Counted from the first letter of the stretch, positions 46,428 through 55,425 are shown. The stretch: DNA of 64,000 nt from Pantoea sp. GD03673 (GCF_029844725.1 NZ_JAOCKJ010000001.1:663743-727742); one strand, 5' to 3'. Numbers and translations: made by a program. Notes: a model not told the origin generated them from the letters alone.

Positions 46428-47648
46428 ATGAGTGACTTTTATCAGAATGGCGTAATCACCAACTTCCACAATCTGACCCACCGCAGCGTGGAGTCGCTGG
46501 AAAAAGAGATGGTTCGCTTTGCCCGCAAACGCAAAATGGGGCTGATCCTGCCATCGCTGTTTTCCGAACTTGAAGGCCCGGCGCTGACGAAAATCGTCGA
46601 TGAGCTGGCAAAAGTGCCCTATCTGGATGAAATTGTGATTGGTCTTGATCGTGCCGACCGCGATCAGTTCCTGTTTGCCCGTGAGTTTTTCTCCCGTCTG
46701 CCGCAGCGGCATCGCATTCTGTGGAATGACGGCCCGCGTCTGAAAGCCATTGATGCGGAACTGGATAAAGAAGGCCTGTCGCCCACCAATCCGGGTAAAG
46801 GCCGCAACGTCTGGTTCTGCACCGGATATACGCTGGCGTCAGATCGCACCAGCTGCGTGGCGCTGCATGACTGCGATATTGTCACTTATGAGCGTGGCAT
46901 GCTGGCCCGCCTGCTCTATCCACTGGCGAACCCGGCGTTTCAGTATGAGTTCTGTAAGGGCTTCTACGCACGCGTCGCGGATGGCAAGCTCAACGGTCGC
47001 GTGGGTCGCCTGCTGGTGGGGCCGCTGCTGCGCTCCTTGCAGAAGGTCTATGGCCATTCTGAATACCTGGATTACCTGACCAGCTTCCGCTATCCGCTCT
47101 CCGGGGAGTTCGCCATGCGCACGCATGTGCTCAACGGCATTAAAATCCCCGGCGACTGGGGACTGGAAATTGGCGTGCTGTCGGAGATTTACCGTAACTA
47201 CACCACCCGCCAGTCATGCCAGGTTGAGATCGCTGATAATTACGATCACAAACATCAGCCGCTGGCTGAAGAGGATGGCACCGGTGGCCTTAAACGCATG
47301 AGCAGCGATATCGTCCAGTCACTGCTGCGTAAGCTCGCGACAATGGGTGTGCCGCTGACCAGCGATTCATTCCGGGTGCTGAAAGCAACCTATTACCGTA
47401 ATGCGCTGGATATGATGGAGACCTATAACCACGAAGCCGCGATGAACGGACTGAAGTTTGATCAGCACGTCGAGGAAGCCGCGGTGGAGATGTTTACCCA
47501 GTCGATTCTGGAAGCCGGACAGGCCTTTATTGAGCGTCCAAACGATAAGCCGTTTATTCCGAGCTGGAGCCGCGTTCAGTCGGCGTTCCCGGATGTATTG
47601 CAGCGTATCTATCAGGCGGTTGAAGAGGATAATGACGGAAACGTCTGA
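46428..47648 (+). CDS. Glucosyl-3-phosphoglycerate synthase-like glycosyltransferase (GT81 type)
   Basis: 406 aa, cytoplasmic, GT-A fold. The metal-binding motif is in VALHDCDIVTYERGML (DCD). Nucleotide-sugar and acceptor regions include PYLDEIVIGLDRADRDQF, GKGRNVWFC and IPGDWGLEIGVLSEIYRNY. Members of this family join glucose (or mannose) from an NDP-sugar to 3-phosphoglycerate. With YedP 30 bases upstream it forms a two-step route to glucosylglycerate, a compatible solute made under salt stress or nitrogen limitation in other bacteria. Sugar specificity cannot be read from the sequence. Confidence 0.82.
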   Translation: MSDFYQNGVITNFHNLTHRSVESLEKEMVRFARKRKMGLILPSLFSELEGPALTKIVDELAKVPYLDEIVIGLDRADRDQFLFAREFFSRLPQRHRILWNDGPRLKAIDAELDKEGLSPTNPGKGRNVWFCTGYTLASDRTSCVALHDCDIVTYERGMLARLLYPLANPAFQYEFCKGFYARVADGKLNGRVGRLLVGPLLRSLQKVYGHSEYLDYLTSFRYPLSGEFAMRTHVLNGIKIPGDWGLEIGVLSEIYRNYTTRQSCQVEIADNYDHKHQPLAEEDGTGGLKRMSSDIVQSLLRKLATMGVPLTSDSFRVLKATYYRNALDMMETYNHEAAMNGLKFDQHVEEAAVEMFTQSILEAGQAFIERPNDKPFIPSWSRVQSAFPDVLQRIYQAVEEDNDGNV

Positions 47649-47733
47649 ACCGGAACGGCACAGGGCGTGTGTCGGACCACAGGCTGTGTGAAACCGGGCC
47701 TGACGGGTCGCCTGACCCTCAGGCCTGATGCTG

Positions 47734-47913
47734 TCAGCTCGCCAGCTGCTGCGCCGGATTCAGGGCGCAGAGCTCATCACTGCGAAACGCTTCACTGCGC
47801 ACGGCATAGCCGTCATACCAGCGGCACTCCACCATCCCACTGGCGTAGCCGGTCACCACCATCGTATGACCTTCTTCCTTGTGCTGCACTTTTTCACTGA
47901 TTGCGAAAACCAT
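47734..47913 (-). CDS. yodC: YodC family protein (DUF2158)
   Basis: 59 aa: starts MVFAISEKVQHKEEGHTMVV, then TGYASGMVECRWYDGYAVRSEAF, the latter close to E. coli YodC (TGYSSGMVECRWYDGYGVKREAF). AAAGGAG lies 6 bases before the ATG. A small beta protein of unknown function; position beside yedI is as in E. coli. The stop lies within sequence that also looks open on the plus strand, but only the minus frame shows homology. Confidence 0.92.
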   Translation of the reverse strand: MVFAISEKVQHKEEGHTMVVTGYASGMVECRWYDGYAVRSEAFRSDELCALNPAQQLAS

Positions 47914-48043
47914 GTTGCGCTCCTTTCATGCCTGTTATTAACCTGGGTGATTATTTTCTTTATAGCAGGCAAAGGCGACCCTTGCCTGTTAAGGCACGCA
48001 AAAAAAGGGCAAATTCAGAATTATGTAGAAGGATATGCGGAAA

Positions 48044-48079
48044 ATAAAAAAAGCGGATAAAAAATATTATCCGCTTTGA
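48044..48079 (-). terminator. Rho-independent terminator of the CxxC peptide / yedI unit
   Basis: AAAGCGGATAA and TTATCCGCTTT arms around a short A/T loop, followed on the minus strand by TTTTATTTTCC. Confidence 0.85.
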
Positions 48080-48098
48080 AGAAGGGTTGACGCTGACG

Positions 48099-48230
48099 TC
48101 AGATTTTACAGCCTTCGCAATCGGCTTCGTCACCGAGATCATCCGGCACTTCGCTGGCTTTTTTCTCCGCTTTCGCTTCAGCCTGCTCAAGTTGTGCATC
48201 AATATCAAATTCAAACATATCGTCGTTCAT
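48099..48230 (-). CDS. 43-residue acidic peptide with C-terminal CxxC
   Basis: Starts MNDDMFEFDIDAQLEQAEAK and ends DEADCEGCKI. AGGAGA stands 7 bases before the ATG at 48230; an ATG two codons earlier is too close. Very acidic, helical, with a single CEGC motif at the end that could bind metal or be redox-active. Downstream of yedI on the same strand (33-base gap) and before a strong terminator, so probably co-transcribed. No family known to me. Confidence 0.75.
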   Translation of the reverse strand: MNDDMFEFDIDAQLEQAEAKAEKKASEVPDDLGDEADCEGCKI

Positions 48231-48263
48231 CGTCATTCTCCTGACCGTCAATCACAGTGCGCT

Positions 48264-49175
48264 TTATACCGATTTTCCGCGCACTCTGGCAATAAGGTTA
48301 ACCACTAACAGCACGATCGACCCAATGATGAAACCAAGCACCAGGTTTGCGCCGTTGCTGAGCAGCATCGCGATCCAGCCGCTGAAACCGCCGCTGACTT
48401 CCTCAATCAGATGATGCAAAGGCGCAATGCCATGCACCACGATACCGCCGCCGACCAGGAACATCGCAAGGGTGCCGACCACCGAGAGAATCTTCATCAG
48501 CCAGGGCGCGGCAGCCAGCAGCACGCTGCCGATACCCTGCGCAAAGCGCGACGGCTTTTCACGCAGCCAGAAACCGAGATCGTCAATTTTTACAATGGCT
48601 GCCACGATGCCGTAAACGCCAACCGTAACCAGAATGGCGATGCCCGCCAGGATGATCACCTGGCTGAGAAGCGGCGCTTCCGACACAATCCCTAAGGTAA
48701 TTGCGACAATTTCTGCTGAGAGGATGAAATCGGTGCGCACCGCGCCTTTGATTTTTTTCTTCTCATACTCTGCCGCGTTCTGATTCGCCAGCGAATCGAG
48801 TCGCTGCTGCCGCGCTTCCGGTGATTTGCTCTGCTTGTCGTGTTGCAGACTGTGCATGACTTTTTCCACGCCTTCATAGCAAAGATAGGCACCGCCAATC
48901 ATCAGCAATGGGGTAATCAGCCAGGGAGCAAACGCGGAAATAATCAGCGCCAGCGGCACCAGAATGAGTTTGTTAAGAAACGATCCTTTGGCCACGCCCC
49001 AGACTACGGGCAACTCACGGTTGGCTTTTACGCCGGTGACCTGCTGTGCATTCAGCGACAAATCATCGCCCAGTACGCCAGCGGTCTTTTTTGCCGCCAC
49101 TTTTCCCATGACGGAAATATCATCCAGAAGTGTTGCAATATCATCAAGTAAAGTCAGTAAACTGGTGCCCGCCAA
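48264..49175 (-). CDS. yedI: YedI family membrane protein (DUF808)
   Basis: 303 aa from a TTG start at 49175: [25 protein letters not shown] aligns with the E. coli start [19 protein letters not shown], and AAGGA lies 7 bases upstream. An ATG frame from 49226 would overlap the preceding gene by 41 bases. About six hydrophobic helices and the motif [21 protein letters not shown] are conserved. Function unknown, inner-membrane. Preceding gene ends in TAAGGA, so its stop is part of the ribosome site. Confidence 0.9.
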   Translation of the reverse strand: MAGTSLLTLLDDIATLLDDISVMGKVAAKKTAGVLGDDLSLNAQQVTGVKANRELPVVWGVAKGSFLNKLILVPLALIISAFAPWLITPLLMIGGAYLCYEGVEKVMHSLQHDKQSKSPEARQQRLDSLANQNAAEYEKKKIKGAVRTDFILSAEIVAITLGIVSEAPLLSQVIILAGIAILVTVGVYGIVAAIVKIDDLGFWLREKPSRFAQGIGSVLLAAAPWLMKILSVVGTLAMFLVGGGIVVHGIAPLHHLIEEVSGGFSGWIAMLLSNGANLVLGFIIGSIVLLVVNLIARVRGKSV

Positions 49176-49185
49176 AATCTTATCC

Positions 49186-49461
49186 TTAGTCTGGTTCGTT
49201 ATGTTGACAACATGGGCAGCGCTCAATTTCCGTCACGGTCATCTCCGCGATGCCCTCACAATCCCACTCCACCCTCACCCTGTCACCTGCGGCTCCGTCA
49301 GCATGCAGATATTTGCTGACCGGACTTTCGGTCATGCCGGTGATCTCCTCCGTGGCGATAAGCCTGTCGCCGCAATAGACCCGCGCTGTTGCTTTGGTGT
49401 TCACCATCCGCTCATCACGAATCTGGTAAAGGCGTTTTACCGTCAGTTTTATGCTGCTCAT
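49186..49461 (-). CDS. Small cysteine-containing protein, unknown
   Basis: 91 aa from ATG 49461 ([21 protein letters not shown]) preceded by AGGAG; a longer frame to 49635 lies inside vsr. Beta-rich with charged strands ([40 protein letters not shown]) and a CPCC end. It may bind metal. It lies between vsr and yedI in the same direction and is coupled to yedI through the shared TAAGGA. I recognise no family. Confidence 0.65.
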   Translation of the reverse strand: MSSIKLTVKRLYQIRDERMVNTKATARVYCGDRLIATEEITGMTESPVSKYLHADGAAGDRVRVEWDCEGIAEMTVTEIERCPCCQHNEPD

Positions 49462-49513
49462 GTCAGGCTCCTGGCCACGGAGAAAGCGCCGATCTAACCA
49501 ATTATGTCCCTGA

Positions 49514-49993
49514 TTAGCAATCTGCGTTGTAATGATGAATGCCCTGATGGTCGATCTCGGCACTCGCCGACATCGCCAGCAACCACTCTTCCAGCCGCTC
49601 CAGCAGATCCTGGTCCGCCAGGCGCAGTTTGCCACGCAGGGCGCACTCCCAGATGATCAGCACTTTCCAGCCGCCTTCCTGCAGCTGACGGACATAGCGC
49701 CGGTCACGTTCAACATTGCTGTTGATTTTTCCGGTCCAGAATTCTGTGCGCGTCGCCGGCAGCTTAAACAGATAGCAGTGATGACGATGCCAGAAGCAGC
49801 CATGAACAAAAATTATCGCCTGCTGTTCGGTCAGAACAAAATCCGGTCGTCCCGGCAGATTTTTATCCTGCACGCGAAAGCTGAATCCCCGATCTTTCAG
49901 CAACAGCGCAATACGTTGCTCAATGGCCGTATCCTGAGCGCGAATGGCACGCATATTTTTACTGCGTGTTTCGCTGGAGTGAACATCAGCCAT
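49514..49993 (-). CDS. vsr: Very short patch repair endonuclease Vsr
   Basis: 159 aa. Vsr nicks 5' of the T in T:G mismatches made by deamination of 5-methylcytosine at Dcm sites. Conserved features: RSKNMRAIRAQDTAIEQRI, LPGRPDFVL (active-site Asp), IFVHGCFWHRHHC (zinc and catalytic His/Cys cluster) and VLIIWECAL. In E. coli vsr overlaps the end of dcm on the same strand; here it is divergent from dcm with 190 bases between. Confidence 0.95.
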   Translation of the reverse strand: MADVHSSETRSKNMRAIRAQDTAIEQRIALLLKDRGFSFRVQDKNLPGRPDFVLTEQQAIIFVHGCFWHRHHCYLFKLPATRTEFWTGKINSNVERDRRYVRQLQEGGWKVLIIWECALRGKLRLADQDLLERLEEWLLAMSASAEIDHQGIHHYNADC

Positions 49994-50183
49994 ACCTTCT
50001 CCTTTTTTGCTGGTCCTGTAACTTTAGTCTGCGTCACGAAAAGCGAAAGCCACCACCGGACGACTTCGGAACGTGCGCCGCAAAAACAGAACATTCCGGG
50101 GCTCTGACACAGGGCACATCCCGGCAATTTCCTCACAGCCTCTGGAGTGATAGCATAGGCCCCTTACTGTTAAGGAAAAACGC

Positions 50184-51572
50184 ATGCATCCCGCCGCTCT
50201 CGCTGAACCACTCTCTGCTGCACATTCATCTGTTGATGCGTCTGAACTTCTTCAGCAGGTGCTGGCCATCTATTCGGTTCGTGATCTCACGGCCCGCCTG
50301 CAGCAGGCGGGATTTTCCTGCTGGACGCCGACCCTGCTGAACCGCATCCGTCAGGGTAAAAGCGCCCTGCCATCGCTGTGTGAGGCGGAGCTGTTGCTGT
50401 TACAGCGTCTGCTGCCGAGCCGTCCCGCTCATTATGATAATCCTGAGTTTCGTTTTATCGATCTCTTTGCCGGGATTGGCGGCATCCGGAAAGGGTTTGA
50501 GGCGATCGGCGGCAAGTGTGTGTTTACCAGTGAATGGAACAAAGAGGCGGTGCGCACGTACAAAGCCAACCACTACAGCGACCCGCTGGAGCATCACTTC
50601 AATACTGACATCCGTCAGGTCACCCAGCCGGAAGGTCTGACCGGTGATGAAGAGATATACCGCGCAATTGATGCGGCCATCCCCGATCATCAGGTGCTGC
50701 TGGCCGGTTTTCCCTGTCAGCCTTTTTCGCTGGCGGGCGTCAGCAAGAAAAATGCGCTGGGCCGGGCCCACGGTTTTGAGTGTCAGGTGCAGGGCACGCT
50801 GTTTTTCGATGTTGCCCGCATTCTGGCCGCCAAGAAGCCGCCCTTTTTTGTGCTGGAAAACGTGAAAAACCTTAAGAGCCACGATAAAGGCCGTACCTTC
50901 GCCATTATCATGGAGACGCTGGATGAGCTGGGCTATGACGTTGCAGATGCTGGCGCAGGCAGCCCAGATGCCAAAGTGATTGATGCGCGTCACTTCCTGC
51001 CGCAGCATCGTGAACGCATTGTGCTGGTGGGTATCCGCCGTGACCTGAAAAAGCAGGATTTCACATTACGTGACATCCGTCGTTTCTATCCGGCGCAGGT
51101 GCCGAGCCTGCAAAGCCTGCTGGAGCCCGCGCCAGACGACAAATATATCCTGTCGCCGGTGCTGTGGCGATACCTCTACCAGTATGCGAAAAAACACAAA
51201 GCCAAAGGCAATGGCTTTGGCTTTGGCCTTAACGATCCGCGAAATCCTGACTGCTGCGTACGAACGCTGTCAGCACGCTACTACAAAGATGGCTCAGAGA
51301 TTCTGATCGACCGCGGCTGGGACAGTACTCGGGGTGAAGCGGAGTTTCAGGATGCCGATAACATGGCGCGCCGGCCACGTCGTCTTTCCCCGCGCGAGTG
51401 CGCCCGCCTGATGGGCTTTGACGTGCCGGGCCGCGAGCCGTTCCGCATTCCGGTTTCAGATACCCAGGCCTACAAGCAGTTTGGTAACTCGGTGGTGGTG
51501 CCGGTGTTTGCGGCGGTGGCGCAGCTGCTGCTGCCGCATATCCGTCAGCTGAAGGCATCTGAACTGAAATGA
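50184..51572 (+). CDS. dcm: DNA cytosine methyltransferase Dcm
   Basis: 462 aa. Methylates the inner cytosine of CCWGG. C5-methylase motifs: [39 protein letters not shown] (catalytic Cys), [27 protein letters not shown] and [16 protein letters not shown]. The N-terminal extension of about 90 residues ([18 protein letters not shown]...) is typical of Dcm, not of phage enzymes. AAGGA lies before the ATG. Followed by its own terminator, so vsr cannot be read from this transcript. Confidence 0.96.
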   Translation: MHPAALAEPLSAAHSSVDASELLQQVLAIYSVRDLTARLQQAGFSCWTPTLLNRIRQGKSALPSLCEAELLLLQRLLPSRPAHYDNPEFRFIDLFAGIGGIRKGFEAIGGKCVFTSEWNKEAVRTYKANHYSDPLEHHFNTDIRQVTQPEGLTGDEEIYRAIDAAIPDHQVLLAGFPCQPFSLAGVSKKNALGRAHGFECQVQGTLFFDVARILAAKKPPFFVLENVKNLKSHDKGRTFAIIMETLDELGYDVADAGAGSPDAKVIDARHFLPQHRERIVLVGIRRDLKKQDFTLRDIRRFYPAQVPSLQSLLEPAPDDKYILSPVLWRYLYQYAKKHKAKGNGFGFGLNDPRNPDCCVRTLSARYYKDGSEILIDRGWDSTRGEAEFQDADNMARRPRRLSPRECARLMGFDVPGREPFRIPVSDTQAYKQFGNSVVVPVFAAVAQLLLPHIRQLKASELK

Positions 51573-51597
51573 AAAAACCCGTCTGACGACGGGTTTT
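51573..51597 (+). terminator. Rho-independent terminator of dcm
   Basis: AAACCCGTC-TGAC-GACGGGTTTTT, immediately after the dcm stop; the A-run on its left may also serve the convergent gene. Confidence 0.92.
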
Positions 51598-51601
51598 TGG
51601 T

Positions 51602-51883
51602 TTATTTTTTCTTCTTGCTCTGTTTCTTCAGCAGCAGGCGAATCTGCTTCAACTCGGCGGCGCTTAATCCGTCGGCCTTTGCGTCATGAGCACTGGCTCC
51701 CTCAGCGGCTTCTTCGGTGGTGTCCTGATTATCAATGGCCGGATGTGGATGCGTTTCCAGACTGGCCTGCAAACGCTGCACAATTTCCTGGCTCATTGAA
51801 ATCTGGTTTTCCAGCGCCAGTTGTTTAATTGTTTCTTTCAGCTCAGGATCAATTTTAATCGTTAAATTAACAGTTTCGGTCAT
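51602..51883 (-). CDS. Arc-type ribbon-helix-helix protein with basic tail
   Basis: 93 aa. The N-terminal part (VNLTIKIDPELKETIKQLALENQISMSQEIVQRLQASLE) has the pattern of an Arc/MetJ-type DNA-binding fold: a beta strand, helix, turn at N-Q-I-S, second helix. A low-complexity acidic linker follows and the protein ends in a lysine cluster (LLLKKQSKKKK). Probably a dimeric transcription regulator. It is convergent with dcm and downstream of yedJ. Regulon unknown. Confidence 0.75.
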   Translation of the reverse strand: MTETVNLTIKIDPELKETIKQLALENQISMSQEIVQRLQASLETHPHPAIDNQDTTEEAAEGASAHDAKADGLSAAELKQIRLLLKKQSKKKK

Positions 51884-51955
51884 CGGGGAGCTCCTTTTTG
51901 TTATTGCTCACACGCTACCGGATGACCGTTTCGATTAACATACTGTCATAAAAAT

Positions 51956-52660
51956 TTAATATTCGGTTTTCAGGGGGGTGAAATCCCGCAGTACGCCCTC
52001 ATCCATCCCCACCAGATTGCCCTGAAGCTCGGCATAAAGCTTGGCCATGTAGCGCACCAGAAAATCGGCGTTATGTTCAGCCAGCATGCGGCCTGTTTCG
52101 GTGTGCATGGTTTCCGGCAGACGCAGCAGCTTCTTCTGGAAATGGTCCAGCGTCCATTTCACATCATTCAGCTCGCGGTCTTTCCCCAGCGGGTCCTGAC
52201 TGTCAAACAGCGGGCGATTGAGCGCACCAGCGGTGTAAAAGACCCGCGCCAGCCCAATCGCACCCAGCGACTCCAGCCGGTCAGCATCCTGAACGATTTT
52301 AGCTTCCAGCGTCTGAGGCGGTATACCGGCGCTGAAACTGTGTGTTTTAACGGCATGCATGACGGCATCAATCTTTTCAGCCGGAAAGTCGAGAAAATCC
52401 TGCTGCAGAATGCGCTGAGTTTCAGTGGCTGCATAGGTCGAGGCGAGATGACGTTCCGGATGATTCTTTGGAAGGTTCACTACGTCATGAAAATAGCAGG
52501 CGGTAAGCACCACCAGCGGATCCGCATTCGTGCCGGTCGTGATTCGCTGCGCGCTCATCCAGACGCGCCGCAGATGGGCGATATCGTGCGCGCCGTCGTC
52601 GTGGATCCAGTTGGCCTGAAACCAGCTTTCAAAGCGAGATTGCCAGAGTGTGAGTGACAT
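51956..52660 (-). CDS. yedJ: HD-domain phosphohydrolase YedJ
   Basis: 234 aa, HD superfamily. Metal-ligand residues: H in DGAHDIAHLRRVW, HD in ACYFHDVVNL, and the D of IVQDADRLESLGAIGLARVF. Orthologous to E. coli YedJ, whose substrate is unknown. Single gene with its own 600-base upstream gap. Confidence 0.92.
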   Translation of the reverse strand: MSLTLWQSRFESWFQANWIHDDGAHDIAHLRRVWMSAQRITTGTNADPLVVLTACYFHDVVNLPKNHPERHLASTYAATETQRILQQDFLDFPAEKIDAVMHAVKTHSFSAGIPPQTLEAKIVQDADRLESLGAIGLARVFYTAGALNRPLFDSQDPLGKDRELNDVKWTLDHFQKKLLRLPETMHTETGRMLAEHNADFLVRYMAKLYAELQGNLVGMDEGVLRDFTPLKTEY

Positions 52661-53271
52661 AATCTATCTCCCTGTAGTGATCGACAGCAGCGTCTCTGTC
52701 GTGATCAGTGCGCGAACGGCAAGCCATCATAGCGACTGGCTAATGACACTTTTTTTACAGTGCTGTTGAAAAGAGCGGAGCTGCCGGCGATTTCGGGCAG
52801 AAAAATGAGATCTGGATCATCTGTATAGCATCTCTGTTACATAAATACCGCAATTTCGGCGGTTTTCAGCCTTTCCTTAGTGAATTGCTGCTAAGAAAAT
52901 TAGTTTAACAGCAGTAATGTTTGATTCATTCTGAAGCGGTCCGGGAGTGCGTGCTTAACTTTTTTTTGTCACGTGATTAATTGTAAAAATGTGGGCGGCA
53001 GCAGGTGAAAAAATCTGAAAAGGTTCCTATTTTTACCGTTATAACGTACTGTATCCGGGCTGTTCGTCGCGTTCTGCCGATTGCGTGATAAGCTTTGGTG
53101 CGCTTTTTGCATTTTGCTGGTTTTTAATACCCAACGTGACAATTTGAAAGTGACTGTCAGGCGACAAATTATTAAGCAAAATGATTTAAAGCTTTTATTA
53201 TAACGTTCAGGTGCGAAGCAATTGGACGTTTACAGCAGTAACCGGGTTCTACTAATAAAAAGAGGTAATCC
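52661..53271. other. AT-rich intergenic region
   Basis: 611 bases upstream of both yedJ and the ASCH-like gene. No ORF with a ribosome site is seen. A weak hairpin ACCGC-AATTTCG-GCGGT-TTT lies near 52846-52865. The AT content is higher than in the flanks, as often at horizontally acquired or H-NS-bound sites. Confidence 0.5.
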
Positions 53272-53949
53272 ATGAAAGAACGGCCGATTCTTTTTTCCGA
53301 ACAGCGTGTTCGTGCCCTGTTGGTTGGCCAGCAAACGCAAACCCGGCGCATTATGAAAACTCAGGCTTTCGGGCCGGGACAGGATCATCACGAAGGCGTA
53401 CACGCTTTCGATGTCAGTGCTAACCATCTGCATGGCTACAAAATGATGTCGATGACCGATATCAGCTATCAGTGCCCCTACGGTAAACCGGGTGACATCC
53501 TCTGGGTACGGGAAACCTGGCGCGGTCCAATGGTGCCAGAGAGCGATCTGGCCGAATATGAACGCGATCCAACGCCCTTTCGCCTGCCGGAATATTGCCA
53601 GTATCGTGCCGACAGCAATGAGCTGGGTCAGCATGCGATGAGCACCCCCGAAGCCGAGGAGTTTGGCTGGCAGACCGCTATTCATATGCCGCGCTGGGCC
53701 AGCCGCATCAACCTCGAAATTACCGGCGTGCGTGCCGAGAAGATTCAGGATATCAGTGAAGATGACATTATGGCGGAGGGTGTTCAGACCGATTCGCACT
53801 TCCTTAATAACTTCTTCACGATGAATGTGAATTCTGAGTCGCCGAAAGAGGCCTATCGCAAAGCCTGGGAAAAACAGTACGGCGCGACCAGCTGGGAAGT
53901 GAATCCCTGGGTCTGGGTCATTGAATTTCAGCGCGTCGAACGCAACTAA
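53272..53949 (+). CDS. Phage-type ASCH-domain-like protein
   Basis: 225 aa. The pattern ERPILFSEQRVRALLVGQQTQTRRIMK, CPYGKPGDILWVRETW, MPRWASRINLEITGVRAEKIQDISEDDIMAEGV and WEVNPWVWVIEFQRV is that of a protein common in lambdoid and other phages, ASCH/PUA-like and predicted to bind RNA or modified nucleosides. It stands alone here without other phage genes, so it is a domesticated or leftover phage gene. AAGAGG precedes the ATG. Function not established. Confidence 0.82.
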   Translation: MKERPILFSEQRVRALLVGQQTQTRRIMKTQAFGPGQDHHEGVHAFDVSANHLHGYKMMSMTDISYQCPYGKPGDILWVRETWRGPMVPESDLAEYERDPTPFRLPEYCQYRADSNELGQHAMSTPEAEEFGWQTAIHMPRWASRINLEITGVRAEKIQDISEDDIMAEGVQTDSHFLNNFFTMNVNSESPKEAYRKAWEKQYGATSWEVNPWVWVIEFQRVERN

Positions 53950-54121
53950 TGCCTCAGCCCTGCGCTTTGCGGGTTAAATCACAGACAACGGTCGCACTAA
54001 CGGGTTGAATAGACACCCTTCACGCCTGAAGTCAGAGAGACGATGCCAGCATTCGATGCTGGCATTTTTATGTCTGCCGCGTCAGGATAGCGAAATAGCC
54101 CGGTTCTGTGCAGGAGTTGCG

Positions 54122-54898
54122 ATGTTTAAATGGCCCTGGAAAACGCATAACGACACCACGCTGGCGGCACTGCCGTGGCAACAGGGACTGTCACAGCCTG
54201 TCTTCAGCCCGCTTGATGAGACCGAACAGCAGGCGCTGGTAGAGCTGGCGAAGCGCTTTCTGCAACAGAAAAAACTGGTGCCTCTCGGAGGCGCACAGCT
54301 GGATGAACTGCGCAGCGTGCGGATCGCCCTGCTCTTTTCTCTGCCGGTGCTGAAGCTGGGTCTGGAGTGGCTGGACGGGTTTCATGATGTGCTGATCTAT
54401 CCCGAGCCGTTCGAGGTCGAGGATCAGTGGCAGGATGAAGCTGGGCTGGTTCACAGCGCACCTGCCGTTCATGCCGGGCAGAGCTGGACCCAGGGACCGG
54501 TGGTGCTCAACTGGCTCGATATCCAGGATTCGTTCGATCTTTCCGGCTTTAATCTGGTGATCCATGAGGTGGCACACAAGCTGGACGCACGCGGCAGCGG
54601 TTATACCAGCGGCGTTCCGGTGATACCATTGCGTGACGTCGCACTCTGGGAAAGGGATTTACGTGCCGCGATGGCAGAGATTGAGAGTGAAGTGGAACTG
54701 GTGGGGGAACAGGCCGCCACTATCGATCCTTACGCAGCCAGCGATCCGGCTGAGTGCTTCGCCGTCCTTTCTGAATATTTCTTTACGGCTCCGGTTCTGC
54801 TGGCCGAACGTTTTCCCGCCATGTATCAGCATCTGCGCCAGTTTTATCAGCAGGATCCCCTGAGCCGAATGGCTTCTGATACGGCCCGGACTGCTTAA
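54122..54898 (+). CDS. mtfA: Mlc titration factor / zinc peptidase MtfA
   Basis: 258 aa from ATG 54122 ([20 protein letters not shown]) with GGAG 8 bases upstream, as in E. coli MtfA (YeeI). The zinc site is HEVAHKLD, with the second glutamate in [14 protein letters not shown]. MtfA binds the repressor Mlc and so relieves ptsG control; it also has aminopeptidase activity. Upstream in-frame codons (from 54005) lack homology. Confidence 0.95.
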   Translation: MFKWPWKTHNDTTLAALPWQQGLSQPVFSPLDETEQQALVELAKRFLQQKKLVPLGGAQLDELRSVRIALLFSLPVLKLGLEWLDGFHDVLIYPEPFEVEDQWQDEAGLVHSAPAVHAGQSWTQGPVVLNWLDIQDSFDLSGFNLVIHEVAHKLDARGSGYTSGVPVIPLRDVALWERDLRAAMAEIESEVELVGEQAATIDPYAASDPAECFAVLSEYFFTAPVLLAERFPAMYQHLRQFYQQDPLSRMASDTARTA

Positions 54899-54954
54899 AA
54901 CACGATCGTATTGCGTTAAAGCTAGCCAGTTGAATGATAATGTATTTTTTGCTG

Positions 54955-54983
54955 TTGACACCCGAGAGCGACGTCGCTAATAT
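54955..54983 (+). promoter_or_regulatory. Promoter of tRNA-Asn
   Basis: TTGACA-N17-TAATAT, nearly perfect sigma-70, followed by a GC-rich TCGCC discriminator as usual for stable RNA genes. It is 18 bases before the tRNA. Confidence 0.9.
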
Positions 54984-55001
54984 TCGCCTCGTTCCAACGA
55001 T

Positions 55002-55077
55002 TCCTCTGTAGTTCAGTCGGTAGAACGGCGGACTGTTAATCCGTATGTCACTGGTTCGAGTCCAGTCAGAGGAGCCA
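55002..55077 (+). tRNA. tRNA-Asn(GUU)
   Basis: 76 bases including encoded CCA. Acceptor TCCTCTG/CAGAGGA, D arm with GTTCAGTCGGTAGAAC, anticodon loop CTGTTAA (GTT), T arm GGTTCGAGTCC. All stems pair. Asn tRNA genes are frequent integration sites. Confidence 0.98.
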
Positions 55078-55084
55078 GATTAAA

Positions 55085-55118
55085 GAAACCAGATGTCTCA
55101 CGACGTCTGGTTTTTTGC
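55085..55118 (+). terminator. Terminator of tRNA-Asn
   Basis: AACCAGA-TGTCTCACGACG-TCTGGTT followed by TTTT. Confidence 0.85.
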
Positions 55119-55247
55119 TTTCTGTCAGCTGGACATTTCTTTCTTCAGGTTCCCCCTCGTTTTCTAAAACCGCCCGAAGCCATATCATGTTGCCTGTAAA
55201 AATGCTGGTTCGATTTCCCTTTTAGCAACAAATGGGGGGATGCCGTT

Positions 55248-55403
55248 ATGTCACTTACTGATCCTAAAGTAAAAAACGTTAAGCTCCTCGATAAGGGATG
55301 CAAGCTGACTGATGGCTTTTGTTGGCGCACTTTAGCTAAGTGTTCGGGAAGTTCAGGAATAAAGCAGCCCAAAAGGCCAGTTGTGCTGCTTATATCAAGT
55401 TGA
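55248..55403 (+). pseudogene. Remnant of a P4-type tyrosine integrase
   Basis: The frame begins MSLTDPKVKNVKLLDKGCK followed by LTDG, the typical start of P4-family integrases (LTD-K-----P-DK--KLTDG), then loses similarity and stops after 51 codons. AAATGGGGGGATG stands upstream, like the TGGGGGTA boxes near such integrase genes. It lies 170 bases from the 3' end of tRNA-Asn and points inwards, as an integrase of a tRNA-Asn island would. Confidence 0.75.
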
Positions 55404-55425
55404 ATGGAAAATGTATATTATTTTA

